The position numbers and the translations under genes were made by a program. Shown one piece after another: positions 25,011 through 32,741 of a stretch of DNA of 32,891 nucleotides (the stretch's first letter is position 1; each line of letters opens with the position of its first letter). Below the pieces are notes generated by a model. It had not been told where the DNA came from. It was given only the letters and a program-made list of their open reading frames with translations, and ran no database searches. The stretch is from assembly GCA_902826795.1 (NCBI GenBank), contig CADEGD010000017.1:1-32891 (forward strand). Reading direction: 5' to 3'. Source of the stretch: an uncultured Acidobacteriota bacterium. Lineage in GTDB: Bacteria; Acidobacteriota; Blastocatellia; Pyrinomonadales; Pyrinomonadaceae.

Positions 25011-26492
25011 CTACTTCGAGTAAGTCGATAAGGGCTGAAGCTTCAAACCGAAATCCTGCGGAAATTCGCCGATTATGGCTGCCGCAAAGAATTTCGGAAC
25101 ATATTTAAAATTCTCCGACTGAAACTGTTTCGACAGCTTGTCGCCGTTTGCGATCAGCGTCCAGAAATCGCGGGGCAGTCCGCCGTCGGATTCTAGGGCC
25201 TTTACCAAATTCGAACTCAAGCCGCCCTCGCCGCTGTTGTAGCTGCCGATCGCAAGCGGGACGCTGGCCGGCCCGGTTCCGTATCTGCCGAGCAGAGACT
25301 TCATGTAGGAGGCGGCGGCCCGAGCCGATGGTTCCGGCTGGCAGCGCTCATCTGGGTTGGTCGGCGAGGCTCCGGGTTTGGTATCGAGCCCGTGACTTTT
25401 GCCGGTCGCCTGCGTGAACTGGAACATTCCGAGCGGCCCGGTCGGGCTTTGAAGGCAAACGCAATGCTCAGATTCGATCATAGCCAGATACAGGCCGATT
25501 CGAGGGTCGGTCCCTTTTTCGTTAAACGCCTTTACGATAAAAGGAGCATTTTTGCTGGCTCTTTCGTAAGTCGCCTGCAGATTATCGGCAAATCCGCATG
25601 ATCCCGTTTTCTTCGGTGAGCTGATACGTTTCGCGTACCCTTCAGTAAATCCTTTGATCTTGTCGAGCGCAGCAGCGGGAACCTCGTCGCTGCTATTGTT
25701 ACCGATCACCTGGGCCATCTTTTTCGCACGATCAGCTAGATACGCGCGTTTCTCGGCGTCCGACAAGTCAAGATACTTCTTACCCGCGGGCATAACGTAT
25801 CCGGTCTGTGCCGGTTTGGTGTCATTGTTGGGCAGCGGAGTATCACTCGACGTCTGGTTCGCAGTCGACGAAACCGGCGTTGGTGAAGGCTTGCCATCCC
25901 TGTCGTTGTCGCGATCTTTTGTAGTCGTCGTCGAGATCGGCGGATCATCGAGATCCTCGCTCACTTCGACCTCACTCCTAGCTAGGACTCGATAGGCGAC
26001 GAAGGCTCCGGATACGCTGATGACCAAGAATGCCAGACCGACAAGGCTTATCGCGATAATACTGACCGGCGAAGGACCGGAGCGTTCAGCCTCTTCCTCT
26101 TCCTCTGCCTCGTAGGTGATCTCCGAAGATGCACTAGCGGCCCTCGCTTTGGGCTCGTCCACAACACCAATGGCCGCTCGTTCGCGAAAGCTTATCTTTA
26201 AAGTTGTCGAGTTTCCCAGTTTTATCGAGTCGCCGTTGCTCAGGGGCGTGCCGGCCGGAGCGAGCTGCTGGCCATTGACGAAGGTGCCGTTCGAAGAGTT
26301 TTCATCAACTATCCAAACGCGGTCTCCGTCGCGATAGATCGTGGCGTGCAGTCGCGAAAGGGAATTATCGTCGAAACGGTGCGAGGCGTCGGTTCCGCGG
26401 CCAAACGAGACGCGGTCGCGGTCGATCGGGATCTCCACTGATCCACCAGCGGATCCATCGGGAGAAGAATATGTGAGGAATACGTCCAGCAT
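25011..26492 (-). CDS. FHA-TM-lytic transglycosylase-like fusion, likely active (copy 2)
   Basis: This 493-residue protein has an FHA domain at about 20-101, with GR at 31-32, SRLH at 46-49 and SSNGT at 66-70. An acidic stretch is followed by a membrane segment at about 143-169. A Thr/Pro/Asn linker runs to about 235. The C-terminal domain (about 300-493) matches family 23 lytic transglycosylase motifs: AMIES with candidate catalytic Glu340, GPLGMFQFTQATG at 352-364, GSYNSGEGG at 416-424 and NFKYVPKFFAAAI at 461-473. Such enzymes cleave peptidoglycan between MurNAc and GlcNAc. Cysteines at 299, 344, 346 and 383 could form periplasmic disulfides. The proposed role is local cell-wall opening for T6SS assembly, gated by a cytoplasmic phospho-signal (inference). 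There is no clear Shine-Dalgarno. Confidence 0.88.
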   Translation of the reverse strand: MLDVFLTYSSPDGSAGGSVEIPIDRDRVSFGRGTDASHRFDDNSLSRLHATIYRDGDRVWIVDENSSNGTFVNGQQLAPAGTPLSNGDSIKLGNSTTLKISFRERAAIGVVDEPKARAASASSEITYEAEEEEEAERSGPSPVSIIAISLVGLAFLVISVSGAFVAYRVLARSEVEVSEDLDDPPISTTTTKDRDNDRDGKPSPTPVSSTANQTSSDTPLPNNDTKPAQTGYVMPAGKKYLDLSDAEKRAYLADRAKKMAQVIGNNSSDEVPAAALDKIKGFTEGYAKRISSPKKTGSCGFADNLQATYERASKNAPFIVKAFNEKGTDPRIGLYLAMIESEHCVCLQSPTGPLGMFQFTQATGKSHGLDTKPGASPTNPDERCQPEPSARAAASYMKSLLGRYGTGPASVPLAIGSYNSGEGGLSSNLVKALESDGGLPRDFWTLIANGDKLSKQFQSENFKYVPKFFAAAIIGEFPQDFGLKLQPLSTYSK

Positions 26493-26519
26493 TGGTAAAA
26501 CCAGTCGGCGTGAAAAACT

Positions 26520-27992
26520 TTACATAGCAAGTTTATACAATTCCGCTAGCGGGCGGTCATTTAATCCAAATTTCTGCGGATTCTCTGCCACGATACCGGC
26601 GGCGAAAAATCGGGCGATCCGATCACGCTCTTCGGGCGTTTTTACGACGTTCCATACGTCTCCGCGGTTTGCCGGGAGCGATGCTTTCCATGTGCCCGCG
26701 TCGGCAGGCGATTTGCCAAAAGCCGCAGCGGCGTAAACGGCATCGCCCTCGAAAACGCCCAGCAAGATCGCTTTCATATACAGAGCTGCAGCTTTCGCCG
26801 CGCAGTTTTGGGCGGGGTCAGATAATGTCTCCGTGCCGCATTGCCCGTTGTACGCGTTTGTCGTGGCGAGTTCGGTCGACATTCGGAACAAGCCTTCGTC
26901 AGCGCCCTGTTTTGCAGGGCTAAACTTGCTGCGGCTCATTGCCAGATAGTAGCCGAATGGCGCCGGGAGATTTTGCTCTCGGACGAACGCGACATTGATG
27001 ACATCGCGATATTGTGCCGCACGGTCGAAGTTTCCGTTTTGAGCATACTCAGCCGCACGTTTTTGTACTTCTTCCAGAAATTGCTTGTTCGAAAGATTAT
27101 ATGCAGCAGCCGGCGAAACCTGCTTCGCCAGTTTTGCCGTCATCTGCTGGATGTCTATTAGCGATACAGCCTTGCTAGTGGACGGACCAGTGTTAGAGTT
27201 ATTCTGCGCGACGGTGGTATTCGCCGGAGGTGTCACCTTGCGCGTTTCGAATGCCAGCGCGATCGGCTCCGGTTCGAAGATGCGTTCGCCGTATTTATCG
27301 ACGAGGACGATGCCGAGATTGTGCTCGTTTCCGTCGGCCAGGTCGGGGTGATCTTTCGGGTCTATCGTGGCCTCGTAAGGCTCCGAGATCGCGGTGGCGA
27401 ATTCGGCTCCGTCGAGGGTGAATATGGCTTTTGCGACGCAGCCGGTGTCCGAGGTTTCGAGTTCGATATCGGTTGCCTGAGTGATCGTATCGCCGGGCTC
27501 AGGATTGAGTATCCTTGCGGTCGCCGAGCACGAGCTTCCGCTCGCCATATACATCGCGCCGCCGCCTATCGCTACCGCGAGTACGAGCGCTCCACCGGCT
27601 CCGGCAAGCATTACGCGGTTTTTCTTTTTCTCTTCGGGTGGAGTTTCGGCAACAGGTTCAGTTTCGTTTTCGACGCCATCGTCCTCTTCGCCTTCTTCGG
27701 GTTCGTCTTCTTTGATCGTAAATACGACGACGCTGGAATTTCCCAGGATGGCGTAATCGCCGTTATGAAGCTGATGTTCGCCCGACATCGGAACGCCATT
27801 CAACTTAGTTCCGTTGGAACTGCCGAGATCGACAAGGAAAAAATCCTCACCACGCTGTTCGATGTAAGCGTGATTTCGCGAAATCTTCTCGTCACCCGGA
27901 AACGAGATGGTATTCTCAGGCGTTCGGCCGATGGAAACTCTGCCGTTGACCGGAAATTCCTTTTCACCTGCCGAGACGATTCCTTCCTGCAT
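26520..27992 (-). CDS. FHA-TM-Ig-like protein with degenerate transglycosylase-like C-terminus (copy 3)
   Basis: This 490-residue protein has an FHA domain at about 12-94, with GR at 22-23, SRNHA at 38-42 and SSNGT at 58-62. An acidic segment and KKK precede a membrane span at about 127-149. Residues 155-252 look like a bacterial Ig-like beta-domain (NPEPGDTI through LVDKYGERIF), which the other two copies lack. Residues about 330-490 align with the transglycosylase-like tail of copy 2: GYYLAMSRS against GLYLAMIES, then CAAKAAALYMKAIL, and ending FFAAGIVAENPQKFGL. Arg354 replaces the catalytic glutamate, so enzymatic activity is unlikely. It is the first of the trio to be transcribed. No Shine-Dalgarno is visible. 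Confidence 0.87.
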   Translation of the reverse strand: MQEGIVSAGEKEFPVNGRVSIGRTPENTISFPGDEKISRNHAYIEQRGEDFFLVDLGSSNGTKLNGVPMSGEHQLHNGDYAILGNSSVVVFTIKEDEPEEGEEDDGVENETEPVAETPPEEKKKNRVMLAGAGGALVLAVAIGGGAMYMASGSSCSATARILNPEPGDTITQATDIELETSDTGCVAKAIFTLDGAEFATAISEPYEATIDPKDHPDLADGNEHNLGIVLVDKYGERIFEPEPIALAFETRKVTPPANTTVAQNNSNTGPSTSKAVSLIDIQQMTAKLAKQVSPAAAYNLSNKQFLEEVQKRAAEYAQNGNFDRAAQYRDVINVAFVREQNLPAPFGYYLAMSRSKFSPAKQGADEGLFRMSTELATTNAYNGQCGTETLSDPAQNCAAKAAALYMKAILLGVFEGDAVYAAAAFGKSPADAGTWKASLPANRGDVWNVVKTPEERDRIARFFAAGIVAENPQKFGLNDRPLAELYKLAM

Positions 27993-28065
27993 TTTTACAA
28001 TAAACTACCCGCGGAAAACCCGCTCTCCCGTCAGCTTATGACGCACAAAAGAGCGAATTTTGCCG

Positions 28066-28530
28066 TCAGAACGTACTTCCGCCGTTCGGCGGCGCCAAGA
28101 ATAGATAGTAGATCACGCCAAGAAAGACCGCTATGAAGGCAGCCATTGCGAGCAGGCCTAGAAGGATCATTGCGATCCGTGCTCCGGCACTCCGTTCTTT
28201 TACAGCGGGTTTTGCAACAACCGGAGCCGCGTGCTCTACAAGTTGCTCGGTCAGGTCGGGCTGGGGTTCGACGTCGGCCGCTGCTGCGGCGGGAATCTGC
28301 GGCATCGGTTCCGGATCTGCAACGACCGGAGGCTCGGCCGGTGCAGAAGCTTCGAAAGCGGCAACCTTATCGAGGTAGCCTTCGGGCAGATAGCCGCTGG
28401 TTTGCTGAAACTTAGGCTCCGGCATCTGCCAGCCTTGGCCAGCCGGTACCGCAATCGGATTCGCCGGGTTTGGAGGCGTCGTATCGGCTTCCGAAACGGG
28501 AAGCTGATCGCCTCTTTCGTCTTCGTTCAT
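28066..28530 (-). CDS. Small proline-rich protein with one C-terminal membrane segment
   Basis: I do not recognise the family of this 154-residue protein. Residues 1-112 are low-complexity, rich in Pro, Ala and Glu, and probably disordered. A basic patch KERSAGAR (111-118) is followed by a hydrophobic segment at about 119-146, and only 8 residues remain beyond it. That is a tail-anchored or N-in topology, with the disordered arm in the cytoplasm. The ATG at 28528-28530 has a GGAG site 9 bases upstream. It is the first gene of the apparent T6SS array, between cbs and the FHA trio, so a role in the membrane complex or FHA signalling is plausible but unproven. It lacks a lipobox and is not TssJ. 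Confidence 0.75.
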   Translation of the reverse strand: MNEDERGDQLPVSEADTTPPNPANPIAVPAGQGWQMPEPKFQQTSGYLPEGYLDKVAAFEASAPAEPPVVADPEPMPQIPAAAAADVEPQPDLTEQLVEHAAPVVAKPAVKERSAGARIAMILLGLLAMAAFIAVFLGVIYYLFLAPPNGGSTF

Positions 28531-28563
28531 GGCATTTCACTCCATCTTCTTGGGGATATGGAC

Positions 28564-29931
28564 TTACTTCTGCAGTTCGAGTACGTCTGAGCGCGTTATT
28601 ATACCCGTAATTCGTTTAAAATCTTCTATTAAAACAGCGGGCGACTTTTGGAGCTTTTTCTTGATCTCGTTAAGGTTCGAATCAACTTCGAGCACAGGGA
28701 AGCTCTCGTCCATCACATCGGCGACCGGCGATTCCATCAGGTCGCGGTTTTGAAGCAGCTTCGTCAGCACGCGACTCTCACGAAGGCTGCCGACCGAATG
28801 GTTATCTTCGATCACCGGCATCTGCGTGATCCCGCTTTCACTCATCTTCTCGAGCGCGACGGCGACGGTATCAGTCGGAGCTACGAAGATCAGGTCCGAC
28901 GGCGCTCCGCCGTTCTTTGTCTCGACGATCAAGTTTGCGGTGATCCGCTGTGGTTCGAGCAGAAGTTTTTCTTTCATCCACTCGTCCGAATGGAATTTAG
29001 TCAGGTAGTGTTCGCCGGTATCGCACACGATAAAGACGACCAAGCTGTTTTCGTCTAACTCTTTCGCGACTTTCAGGGCCGCGGCGAAGATGGTTCCGCT
29101 CGAACCACCGCAGAAGATGCCCTCACGTCGCGAAAGCTGGCGGGCCATCTCGAACGATTCGCGATCGGTAATATTGATGATCTCGTCGACCACCGTAAGA
29201 TCCGCGTTGACGGTAGGAAGAGCCTGACCGATACCCTCAACCAGATACGGTGTCGGTTCGGGAACGTGGCCGGAATCCTTGTAGGTTTTGAAGATCGATC
29301 CGTACGGATCAGCTCCGACAATGCGGATATTCGGATTCATCTCCTTTAGGTAACGGCTCGTTCCGCTGATCGTGCCGCCGGTTCCGATGCTGGAAACAAA
29401 GTGCGTGATCTTGCCTTCCGTATCTTCCCAGATCTCTGGGCCGGTGGTTCGATAGTGAGCCGCAGGATTTGCCGGATGGCTGTACTGATCGGGATAAAAA
29501 GAGCCCGGCGTTTCTTTGGCGATCCGCTTTGCCGTCTGTACGTAATGATCCGGTGTTCCCGGTTTCGCGGCTGCCGGGCATACGACTATATCTGCTCCGA
29601 GAGCCTTTAGATAGCGATTCTTCTCGACGGAAACCTTGTCGGTTAGCACGAAAACGCACTTGTATCCGCGAACGGCCGCAGTCAGTGCCAGGCCGATCCC
29701 GGTATTGCCGCTGGTCGCTTCGACTATCGTCCCGCCCTTCTTTAATATGCCTTCTTTCTCGGCCCAGTCGATCATTGAAACTCCGATGCGGTCTTTGACC
29801 GAGTAGCCGGGATTCAGGTTCTCCATCTTGGCGTAGATCGGAGCCTTTATCTTCTGCTGTTTGGTAATATTGTTGATGCGGACGAGCGGCGTTTTGCCAA
29901 TGAGGTCGAGGACGCTGTTGTAGAATTTCAT
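28564..29931 (-). CDS. cbs: Cystathionine beta-synthase with C-terminal CBS domain pair
   Basis: This 455-residue PLP enzyme condenses serine (or an activated serine) with homocysteine to give cystathionine. The fold-type II catalytic domain has SVKDR with the PLP Schiff-base Lys46, TSGNTG at 73-78 and GTGGTISG at 183-190. A CBS domain pair follows at about 345-455 and ends in [12 protein letters not shown]. There is no N-terminal heme-binding extension. A CBS-domain cysteine synthase is the alternative. It reads in the same direction as the T6SS genes, with 33 bases to the next gene, so partial co-transcription is possible. No obvious Shine-Dalgarno precedes the ATG. Confidence 0.92.
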   Translation of the reverse strand: MKFYNSVLDLIGKTPLVRINNITKQQKIKAPIYAKMENLNPGYSVKDRIGVSMIDWAEKEGILKKGGTIVEATSGNTGIGLALTAAVRGYKCVFVLTDKVSVEKNRYLKALGADIVVCPAAAKPGTPDHYVQTAKRIAKETPGSFYPDQYSHPANPAAHYRTTGPEIWEDTEGKITHFVSSIGTGGTISGTSRYLKEMNPNIRIVGADPYGSIFKTYKDSGHVPEPTPYLVEGIGQALPTVNADLTVVDEIINITDRESFEMARQLSRREGIFCGGSSGTIFAAALKVAKELDENSLVVFIVCDTGEHYLTKFHSDEWMKEKLLLEPQRITANLIVETKNGGAPSDLIFVAPTDTVAVALEKMSESGITQMPVIEDNHSVGSLRESRVLTKLLQNRDLMESPVADVMDESFPVLEVDSNLNEIKKKLQKSPAVLIEDFKRITGIITRSDVLELQK

Positions 29932-30047
29932 TTTGACTGAGTATCTAAATGCGGGCAGAAATCTTATAGCCTAATAATGTTCAGTTTATTCCATATCTCA
30001 CGAAAGCTGAAACGGATCGGCCGTGTTCGTCGTACTAATTCACGAAA
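29932..30047. promoter_or_regulatory. Divergent intergenic region between cbs and the S41 peptidase gene
   Basis: This is a 116-base AT-rich gap between two divergent genes, so promoters for both directions are expected here. TATA-like words occur on both strands around 29970-29985, but I find no well-spaced -35/-10 pair. This is inferred from gene orientation rather than from motifs. Confidence 0.4.
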
Positions 30048-31343
30048 ATGAAGCTAAATTTTCGCAAGTCCTTTTTCGCATTCCTCTTTGTCTATCTGGC
30101 GACCTTTACGGGCCTCGCTCAAGCACCTGCGTCGGTCGTCGAATTTCCGAAAGTACGGCAAGATGCCTTCGACAAGGTTTGGAACACCATCAAGGAGAAG
30201 CATTACGACCCGACCTTTGGCGGCGTCGATTGGGCAAAGGTTCGTGAAGGCTATCTTCCGAAAGCTAAAGCGGCGAAGTCGGATCAGGATTTTCACAACG
30301 TATTGCGGCAGATGCTCGGCGAGTTGAAGCTATCGCACTTTAATATTTTTCCGCCTCCGCCGGCCATAGGAACGGAGAACGATTCGAATGCGTCGGTCGG
30401 AGTCGACTTGAAATGGGTCGGCGGCCAACCTGTTGTTTTTCGCGTCGAACCCGGATCACCCGCGGCATTGGCTGATATCAGACCGGGATTCGTGTTGAGT
30501 AAGGTGGATGGCAAATCTTTAACCGATACGCTCAAGCCGCTGGTAGATTCTTTTGCAAAACGCAATACGACCGAGATGATTCGGCGGGTTTACCTGGAAC
30601 GAACCGCTGAGGCGGCCATCGGAGGGAAGGCCGATACGAAAGTTCGGCTTGAGTTTCTTGACGGCGAAGACAAGCCCGTCGCGGTCGAGTTGAACCGCGT
30701 CAAATATTCGGGTGAGATGTCGCAAGCCGTCGGTAACTTTCCGAAACAGAGAGTTATCTTCGAATCGCGCCTGCTGCCTGAGAACATCGGTTACATTCGG
30801 TTCAACATGTGGGTGATTCCGCAGGCGGCGAAGATACGTGCTGCTGTCCGCGAGTTTGCAAATTCCGACGGCATTATCGTAGACCTTCGCGGAAATCCAG
30901 GCGGTGTAGGCGGTCTGGCTGGCGGTTTTGCCGGACTGTTGACGGATAAGCAAGTTTCGCTGGGAACGATGGCGTCACGAGCCGGATCGATGTCGTTGAT
31001 CGGCTATCCGCAACCGAGCCCGTTTCGCGGAAAGGTTGTCGTTCTAACCGATCACGGTTCTGCTTCGACGAGCGAAATGTTCGCCGCGGGAATACAGGAA
31101 AACGATCGCGGCAGGGTTATCGGCGAGACTACCGCTGGTGCGATTTTACTATCGGTTTTTGAGTCGCTGCCGACCGGCTATATGTTTCAATACGCGATCT
31201 CCGACTATAAATCGCCTAAGAATATCTTGATCGAGGGCCGCGGAGTAAAGCCGGACCGCGAGGTCACGCTCACGCGCGAATCTCTACTCGCGGGGCGTGA
31301 CGTACAGCTCGATGCGGCTATTGCAGAAATCAGAAAGAACTAG
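30048..31343 (+). CDS. Secreted S41-family peptidase with PDZ domain
   Basis: This 431-residue protein has a signal peptide at about 1-25 (cleavage near LAQA). An N-terminal helical region is followed by a PDZ-like domain at about 115-215 and the S41 core with DLRGNPGG at 279-286. The nucleophile motif GSASTSE spans 337-343, so Ser340 is the likely nucleophile. In carboxy-terminal processing proteases a lysine follows about 25 residues later. Here that region reads GETTAGA with no lysine, as in the tricorn/retinoid-binding-like branch of the family. It acts in the periplasm or outside. It is followed after 12 bases by a LolA-like gene on the same strand, probably co-transcribed. Confidence 0.9.
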   Translation: MKLNFRKSFFAFLFVYLATFTGLAQAPASVVEFPKVRQDAFDKVWNTIKEKHYDPTFGGVDWAKVREGYLPKAKAAKSDQDFHNVLRQMLGELKLSHFNIFPPPPAIGTENDSNASVGVDLKWVGGQPVVFRVEPGSPAALADIRPGFVLSKVDGKSLTDTLKPLVDSFAKRNTTEMIRRVYLERTAEAAIGGKADTKVRLEFLDGEDKPVAVELNRVKYSGEMSQAVGNFPKQRVIFESRLLPENIGYIRFNMWVIPQAAKIRAAVREFANSDGIIVDLRGNPGGVGGLAGGFAGLLTDKQVSLGTMASRAGSMSLIGYPQPSPFRGKVVVLTDHGSASTSEMFAAGIQENDRGRVIGETTAGAILLSVFESLPTGYMFQYAISDYKSPKNILIEGRGVKPDREVTLTRESLLAGRDVQLDAAIAEIRKN

Positions 31344-31355
31344 GGGAAACATCAC

Positions 31356-32129
31356 ATGAAAAGAATTTTTGGATCACTGTTAGCAGTCATGCTCTTGCTG
31401 ATCGGCGTCAGCGCTCAGAAGCCCGATTCGTCCAAACCGCCGGAAAAAAAGCCGGTCGCTGCACCGGACGTTAAACTTCCAACCGCGAAGGAAGTAATCG
31501 ATAAGTATGTTAAGGCCCTCGGCGGCCGCGAGGCTTTGCTAAAGCACAAGTCACGAGTTGAGACAGGCACGGTGGAGCTTTCACCTATGGGTGTGAAGGG
31601 CACATTCGAATCGTATGCGCGTTCGGATAACCGTACAACGACGCTGGTTTCGCTACAAGGTATCGGTGAGATAGTCGAGGCTTTTGACGGCACAAGCGCG
31701 TGGTCGTCAAATCCGATGCAGGGAAGTCGGGTCAAGGAAGGAAAGGAAATGGAGCAGGCTAAGCGGATGAGCCAATTCTCACGCGACGCCGATCTGGACA
31801 AGGCCTACTCGAAGATCACAGTCAACAGAATGGAGAAAGTTGGCGACCGGGACACATATGTCGTCGTCGGAGCAAACGATGGATTGCCGGACGAAATTCT
31901 TTATTTCGATATCGAGAACGGGCTGATGCTGCGACGCGACAGTGTCACGATCGCGCCCGAAGGGCAGATGGCTACGAGCACCTTTCTCGAAGATTACCGC
32001 GAGATCGGCGGGATCAAGATGCCGTACAAGACCCGCTCGAAGTCTGCTTCGTTTGAGATCACGACGGTCACGACCGACGTGAAATTCGATGTTCCGATCG
32101 AGGATGCAAAGTTCAAGCGGCCTAATTGA
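31356..32129 (+). CDS. Periplasmic LolA/LppX-like protein
   Basis: This 257-residue protein has a signal peptide at about 1-20 (cleavage near VSA-Q) and a Lys/Pro-rich segment. An antiparallel beta-rich body follows, starting at AKEVIDKYVKALGGREAL. This opening, the later FDGTSAW and the FLEDYREIGGIKMPYKTRS ending are common in acidobacterial proteins annotated as outer-membrane lipoprotein-sorting-like. The fold probably cradles a lipid or hydrophobic ligand (family knowledge plus inference). A GGGGA site precedes the ATG. No lipobox is present, so it should be soluble in the periplasm. Its partner is the upstream S41 peptidase. Confidence 0.8.
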   Translation: MKRIFGSLLAVMLLLIGVSAQKPDSSKPPEKKPVAAPDVKLPTAKEVIDKYVKALGGREALLKHKSRVETGTVELSPMGVKGTFESYARSDNRTTTLVSLQGIGEIVEAFDGTSAWSSNPMQGSRVKEGKEMEQAKRMSQFSRDADLDKAYSKITVNRMEKVGDRDTYVVVGANDGLPDEILYFDIENGLMLRRDSVTIAPEGQMATSTFLEDYREIGGIKMPYKTRSKSASFEITTVTTDVKFDVPIEDAKFKRPN

Positions 32130-32152
32130 TAGCAGCTAGATCTTGATCTGAT

Positions 32153-32182
32153 ATCAGGCGTTTTCGGAAGAGGACGCCTGAT
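32153..32182 (+). terminator. Candidate hairpin at the convergent junction after the LolA-like gene
   Basis: ATCAGGCG (32153-32160) and CGCCTGAT (32175-32182) form an 8-base perfect stem with a 14-base loop, starting 24 bases after the plus-strand stop. A moderately T-rich stretch (CTTCTTTC) follows. The hairpin overlaps the 3' end of pgsA and could serve both directions, but the U-tract is imperfect. Confidence 0.4.
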
Positions 32183-32741
32183 CTTCTTTCATCAGGCTTG
32201 CAACCTGAAAGACATAGTGTACGCCGGAGATAACGACGAGAAGCACGATGACGAAATATGTTGTCGGCAGAAAGATCGTGTAGCCGGTAACGGCCGCGAC
32301 CATCACAAGGCTGATGCCGATAACCTGCACAAGCGTACTGACCTTTCCCCAGAAAGACGGCTTGAAACCGCGAAAGCCGGTGATGATGTTGATTGCACCC
32401 GCGATCGTGAGGATCAGAATGTCGCGGCCGATGACCGATGCCGTCACCCAAAAGGGAATCGGCAAGTGTCGAGTCGGCGGCAGCACGTTCGGCAGCGTCA
32501 GAATGATAAAAGCAACCGTCATCAAAAGCTTGTCCGCGATAGGGTCGATGATGGTGCCGAGTTCCGATTCCTGCTTGAACTTCCTTGCGAGAAATCCATC
32601 GATGCCGTCCGAGATACCCGCGATCAGAAATACCGCCAACGCCCACTTGCTGTATCCGTAATAGACCAGACTCACGAAAACAGGGATCAGGCCCATTCGC
32701 ATGAAGGTCAGGATGTTGGGGATCGTAAGGATGGAATTCAT
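32154..32741 (-). CDS. pgsA: CDP-diacylglycerol-glycerol-3-phosphate 3-phosphatidyltransferase
   Basis: This 195-residue integral membrane enzyme makes phosphatidylglycerol phosphate from CDP-diacylglycerol and glycerol-3-phosphate. The complete CDP-alcohol phosphotransferase motif is present: D45, D48, G49, A52, R53, G62, D66 and D70. About five hydrophobic spans surround it. The N-terminal start NSILTIPNILTFMRM is typical of PgsA. The ATG at 32739-32741 shares its A with the TGA of the upstream gene, so the two are translationally coupled. Specificity for glycerol phosphate is inferred from overall similarity; other CDP-alcohol transferases share the motif. Confidence 0.92.
   Translation of the reverse strand: MNSILTIPNILTFMRMGLIPVFVSLVYYGYSKWALAVFLIAGISDGIDGFLARKFKQESELGTIIDPIADKLLMTVAFIILTLPNVLPPTRHLPIPFWVTASVIGRDILILTIAGAINIITGFRGFKPSFWGKVSTLVQVIGISLVMVAAVTGYTIFLPTTYFVIVLLVVISGVHYVFQVASLMKEDQASSSENA

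Noticed and set aside
28021..28055. Nested short inverted repeats after the 154-aa gene as a terminator
   Set aside because: The arms are only 5-6 bases, with large loops and no T-run. Similar pairings are expected by chance.
28066..28530. TssJ lipoprotein
   Set aside because: There is no signal peptide or lipobox, and the only hydrophobic segment is at the C-terminus. It does not fit TssJ.
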